A stretch of 8,756 nucleotides of DNA, from contig CANFLP010000076.1 of assembly GCA_947447835.1 (NCBI GenBank), positions 1 to 8,756 of the forward strand, read 5' to 3'. Source of the DNA: Bacteroidota bacterium (GTDB taxonomy: Bacteria; Bacteroidota; Bacteroidia; Chitinophagales; Chitinophagaceae). This document shows, piece after piece, positions 5,636 to 8,756 of the stretch; the first letter of the stretch is position 1; every line of letters starts with the position of its first letter. The position numbers and the translations under genes are program-made. Below the pieces are notes generated by a model. It was not told where the DNA came from and searched no databases. It saw only the letters and a program-made list of their open reading frames with translations.

Positions 5636-6277
5636 ATGTCTATTACCCTTATTATAACCATTGTTACTGTAATTGTTTCTTTCCTTGCAATGAACAATGA
5701 GCAATTAATGGACAAGTTAATTTTTAGTCCCTACGCAATTGCGAAAGACCCTAATCAATGGTACCGTTCCATTACTTGTGGATTAATTCATGCCGATTTT
5801 ATGCACTTAGCATTTAACATGTTTTCCTTTTATATGTTTGGAGACTATGTAGAACAATTTTTTGGAATGATTTTTGGCCCAACAGGAAGGTTTTTATATT
5901 TACTATTATATGTTTCCTCACTAGTCGTTTGTATTATTCCAACCTACTATCAACATAAAAAACAATACTATTATCGAAGCCTTGGTGCTTCGGGTGCAGT
6001 TTCTGCAATTGTATTTGCTGGCATATTTTTACAACCTACTTTACAAATAGGCTTTTTCTTCATACCTCCTATTATTCCTGGATTTATATTTGGCCCAATC
6101 TATTTAGCACTAACTGTTTACCTTTCTAAAAAAGGCGGTGGTTCTATTAATCATAGTGCGCATTTATGGGGATCAATTTATGGTGTAGTGTTTTTAATTA
6201 TTGCCTCTCGTTTTTCTGGAAACTACGATGTAGTTGGTACTTTTATAGAACAAATTAAAATTTATCTTGGCAGATAG
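5636..6277 (+). CDS. Rhomboid-family intramembrane serine protease
   Basis: This 213-residue inner-membrane protein has about six hydrophobic segments: roughly 4-20, 46-68, 86-103, 117-134, 138-162 and 177-191. This is the bacterial rhomboid core with little extra sequence. The catalytic dyad is visible: Ser119 in LGASGAVSA (the GxSG motif) and His176 in NHSAHLWG. The HADFMHLAFNM block (52-62) supplies the H-x3-N residues His57 and Asn61 that form the oxyanion site. An active protease that cuts transmembrane helices is therefore predicted. The substrate cannot be inferred. The ATG at 5636 fits the start of the first hydrophobic segment. It sits 29 bp after rlmH on the same strand and its stop is 2 bp from the stop of the convergent large surface-protein gene, with no terminator between them. 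Confidence 0.9.
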   Translation: MSITLIITIVTVIVSFLAMNNEQLMDKLIFSPYAIAKDPNQWYRSITCGLIHADFMHLAFNMFSFYMFGDYVEQFFGMIFGPTGRFLYLLLYVSSLVVCIIPTYYQHKKQYYYRSLGASGAVSAIVFAGIFLQPTLQIGFFFIPPIIPGFIFGPIYLALTVYLSKKGGGSINHSAHLWGSIYGVVFLIIASRFSGNYDVVGTFIEQIKIYLGR

Positions 6278-6279
6278 CA

Positions 6280-8756
6280 TTAACGGAGTAATATGATAGT
6301 GCCCGTTTTTTTCATCTGAACATTATCATAAGTGGTGTAATTAATAAAATAAGTATAGCCATCCATATCCTGATCTATCCCATTGGATTTACCATCCCAT
6401 CCTTTTGTAATGTCATTGGTTTGAAAAATAACTCTTCCAAATCTATTATAAATGGTAAAAGTATTTAAGGCTTTTACACCTGCCCCATATTCAATTTTAA
6501 GCACATCATTTAAGTTGTCATGATTAGGCGTAAAAGCACTAGGCACATTCACAACAACATCTTTCGATACGTCTAAACTATAGATATCCAAAATTTTACA
6601 ACCACTATTGGGATCCATCCTTAATAATGTGTATTCAATATTCTCCGTCCCTCTAAATACTGGATTGGGGATGTTTGGGTTTGTTAAGTTTACAAATGGA
6701 ATCCATTGATAATTGGTGTATCCACTATCCACCTTTAATGGATTAAGTGTGGTATCCATGTCGGCTAATAAAAACATTTTAAAGTTTTTAGCAGGTAAAG
6801 GGTCTAACACTTTTACTGTATCACCAACCAACCTGTATTCATATTTTGGACAATAATCATTGGTTACATTTACATGAATTACAAATTCACCTGTTTTTTT
6901 ATAGGCATGACTAGTTGGATTAGCTAGTAGATAATTATTACTGCCATCTCCAAAATCCCATGAATAATGAATTTTATATTTATCCAAAGCATCCGTCTGT
7001 ATAAGCAAGTCGCCGTTAGTACATGCAATATTATGATACGTCATGGTGTATTTAGGAATTGAAAACTCAAGAATTGGAACAGGTGCAATGGGCAATGAAT
7101 TACATTTTCCATCATTCACAATCAAACTATAGTTTCCAGGATTCCCTATACGTAATGAATCTATTATTGTAGAATCCAATAAGATTGAATTATTATACCA
7201 TTTATAGGTATCCGCACCTTGCCCTTTTAGTGTTACGGAATCACCATTACAAATAACCGTATCTTTTATAATAATTTTTGCGATTGGCAATACTGGCAAA
7301 TTAAGCCCTAATAAATTTTGATACTGATATATACATTGTTTAGCGTCTGTAACTTTTATACTAATATTTACATTGCCAGTTGTGAGTCCATATATAGTGC
7401 TGTCTTTAAAAAAAGCATTTGTATTGTCGGTAGATAACAAATAGGAAAAAGGAGCAACACCCCCTTGTATATTATGCTTAATAGCTAAGGAGTCTTGAAT
7501 ACAAACAAAGTTTTGATTGGCATTCAGACTTACATTGCTAGGTGGCCTAACAATATCAATCGCAGTTAAAGAATCGTCATAACAAGTACCTCCCGAATAA
7601 GCTTGAACGTTTATGATATTATTATACACATTACTTGATACCGTATTCGCATAAAAATGATTATACAAATTCCCGATTTTGCTGTCGTTAATTATGGTAT
7701 CCTTGCCGTCTCCCCAAAATATATGCAAAACCCCTACCTTACCTGGATATACCCATGAACTATCTTTAATAATAACATCTTCATTACTACAAAGCGCAGT
7801 GTCTTTTAACACCTTAAAATTGGCTATAGGATTTGATCCATTAATCGTAAATGGCTTTGACAATGAATCTACGCATCCATCACTGGTAGTTACTTTTAAA
7901 TTAACCAAATAGTCGCCACCAATATTAAATAAAACAGAAGGACTAGCTTTAGTGACTTGATCCGGCGTAAATGTAGGTGCTGGCGTAATGGGAACATTCG
8001 CAGCATTAAAATCCCACTCGTACGTAAATGATGTTGGTGTATTTTTATAATTAGTAGTATCCTTGAAAACGGCCATCCCTCCATCTAAACAAACATTCGG
8101 AATAGTAAACCCTACAATTGGTGCTGGATTAATAGTAATCACTTTTTTAAGTGTATCACTTTTACACCCCATACTAGATACTACCCATAATTTTATTGTA
8201 TCTATCCCCCAATTATTATAAATCTGAGAAGGCACTTGGTTATTATCAAATTGATAAGATATTCCATTACCCATATTCCAATTCCATTGTGTTATGATAT
8301 CTATATCTGGCAATGATAAATCTGTAAATTGTATGGAAGATTTTTCACAATGCACCGTTGAATAACTAAAATTAGGAATCGGTAGTTTGTTGACTATTAT
8401 GGTGTCATTTAAATTATTGACACTTGTAGTTGCACTAGTATTACAAGCATTTGAATCCTTGATACTTATAATTTGATACACTGTATTAATTAGTGGATGT
8501 ACTTTAAAATTAGTAAGGCTATTAGATAGTTGTAACAAAGTGTCATTTTTAATACCATCCGAGTATACTAGATCCCAAGGGGCTTTCCCTGTCAAACTTA
8601 TATCTACTTGTTTATCATTTCCATAGCATACTGTGTCTAAAGATTTAAGTAATTGTATACTTGGTAGCGGATTAATGGTAATGTGCACACTGTCCGTTGA
8701 GGTTCCACAACCAGGCAAGGTAGCTTGGACATAATAATAACCAGAGTCTGCTATAC
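6280..8756 (-). CDS. Large T9SS-secreted PKD/Ig-repeat surface protein, 3' part
   Basis: The frame stays open to the right edge of the window, reading IADSGYYYVQAT upstream of the TTG at 8716-8718. That codon is therefore internal and the N-terminus is missing. At least 825 residues are present. Counting from the TTG codon, successive extracellular beta-sandwich modules of about 80-100 residues can be seen. PKD-like units lie near 115-200 (QWNWNMGNG), 200-297 (YEWDF), 298-392 (FWGDG) and 555-640 (YSWDFGDG). SprB- or Ig-like units lie near 15-112, 393-476 and 477-553. Most modules carry a Cys near the start in a C..D/N-G context. The end is a type B sorting domain. Such proteins are exported by the type IX system and held on or shed from the cell surface, often as adhesins or gliding factors. 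A specific ligand cannot be named. Confidence 0.9.
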   Translation of the reverse strand, partial: IADSGYYYVQATLPGCGTSTDSVHITINPLPSIQLLKSLDTVCYGNDKQVDISLTGKAPWDLVYSDGIKNDTLLQLSNSLTNFKVHPLINTVYQIISIKDSNACNTSATTSVNNLNDTIIVNKLPIPNFSYSTVHCEKSSIQFTDLSLPDIDIITQWNWNMGNGISYQFDNNQVPSQIYNNWGIDTIKLWVVSSMGCKSDTLKKVITINPAPIVGFTIPNVCLDGGMAVFKDTTNYKNTPTSFTYEWDFNAANVPITPAPTFTPDQVTKASPSVLFNIGGDYLVNLKVTTSDGCVDSLSKPFTINGSNPIANFKVLKDTALCSNEDVIIKDSSWVYPGKVGVLHIFWGDGKDTIINDSKIGNLYNHFYANTVSSNVYNNIINVQAYSGGTCYDDSLTAIDIVRPPSNVSLNANQNFVCIQDSLAIKHNIQGGVAPFSYLLSTDNTNAFFKDSTIYGLTTGNVNISIKVTDAKQCIYQYQNLLGLNLPVLPIAKIIIKDTVICNGDSVTLKGQGADTYKWYNNSILLDSTIIDSLRIGNPGNYSLIVNDGKCNSLPIAPVPILEFSIPKYTMTYHNIACTNGDLLIQTDALDKYKIHYSWDFGDGSNNYLLANPTSHAYKKTGEFVIHVNVTNDYCPKYEYRLVGDTVKVLDPLPAKNFKMFLLADMDTTLNPLKVDSGYTNYQWIPFVNLTNPNIPNPVFRGTENIEYTLLRMDPNSGCKILDIYSLDVSKDVVVNVPSAFTPNHDNLNDVLKIEYGAGVKALNTFTIYNRFGRVIFQTNDITKGWDGKSNGIDQDMDGYTYFINYTTYDNVQMKKTGTIILLR
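6283..6546 (-). other. T9SS C-terminal type B sorting domain (gliding motility type)
   Basis: The last ~88 residues read VPSAFTPNHDNLNDVLKIEY, then FTIYNRFGRVIF, then GWDGKSNG, DGYTYFINY and the terminal KKTGTIILLR. This is the type B C-terminal sorting signal of Bacteroidota, with the FTPN.D..ND opening, the YNRWG-like strand (here YNRFG) and the G.I.LLR end. It marks the upstream protein for secretion by the type IX machinery and indicates that the genome should encode that machinery. Confidence 0.93.

Noticed and set aside
5636..6277. Rhombosortase acting on the neighbouring surface protein
   Set aside because: The surface protein ends in a T9SS type B sorting domain and not a GlyGly-CTERM tail, so convergent proximity alone does not support this partnership.
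8716..8718. TTG as the start codon of the large surface protein
   Set aside because: The frame continues open to the window edge with Ig-like sequence (DSGYYYVQAT) and there is no signal peptide. The gene is cut by the window.

Overview
The window is AT-rich DNA from a member of the Bacteroidota, probably a Chitinophagales/Chitinophagaceae-like environmental lineage. The evidence is a C-terminal type B sorting domain of the type IX secretion system (T9SS), a SusB-type GH97 glycosidase, a SusE/SusF-like gene remnant, and several matches to the Bacteroidota -7 promoter element TAnnTTTG. The genus is not determined.

Layout, left to right. (1) A tRNA-Arg(ACG) gene with its own terminator (34-138). 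(2) A gene-free stretch (139-460) packed with hairpins, an imperfect palindrome of about 100 bp and an exact 26-bp direct repeat. (3) A mazEF toxin-antitoxin operon (498-1066). It has a -7 box, a perfect 10-bp inverted repeat that looks like its autoregulatory operator, and an overlapping toxin start with a strong Shine-Dalgarno. (4) A terminator, then a 57-codon minus-strand remnant of a SusE/SusF-like starch-binding protein (1149-1322), then the promoter of an apparently orphan GH97 alpha-glucoside hydrolase (1498-3609). This looks like the scar of a lost starch-utilisation locus. (5) A terminator shared with a minus-strand gene for a secreted glutamate/aspartate-racemase-like protein of 450 residues (3700-5052). 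(6) Divergent from it, rlmH (TTG start) followed by a rhomboid protease, probably one transcript (5142-6277). (7) Two bases beyond the rhomboid stop, on the minus strand, the 3' part of a very large T9SS-exported protein with PKD/Ig-like domains. Its start lies beyond the right edge.

The genes do not form one obvious pathway. The region mixes housekeeping genes (tRNA, rlmH) with accessory ones (mazEF, Sus remnant, surface protein). The strongest candidate for unusual biology is the exported racemase-like protein. MurI enzymes are normally cytoplasmic and about 260-290 residues long. This one has a signal peptide, both catalytic cysteines, an insertion of about 75 residues between them that carries two extra cysteines, and an extra C-terminal segment.
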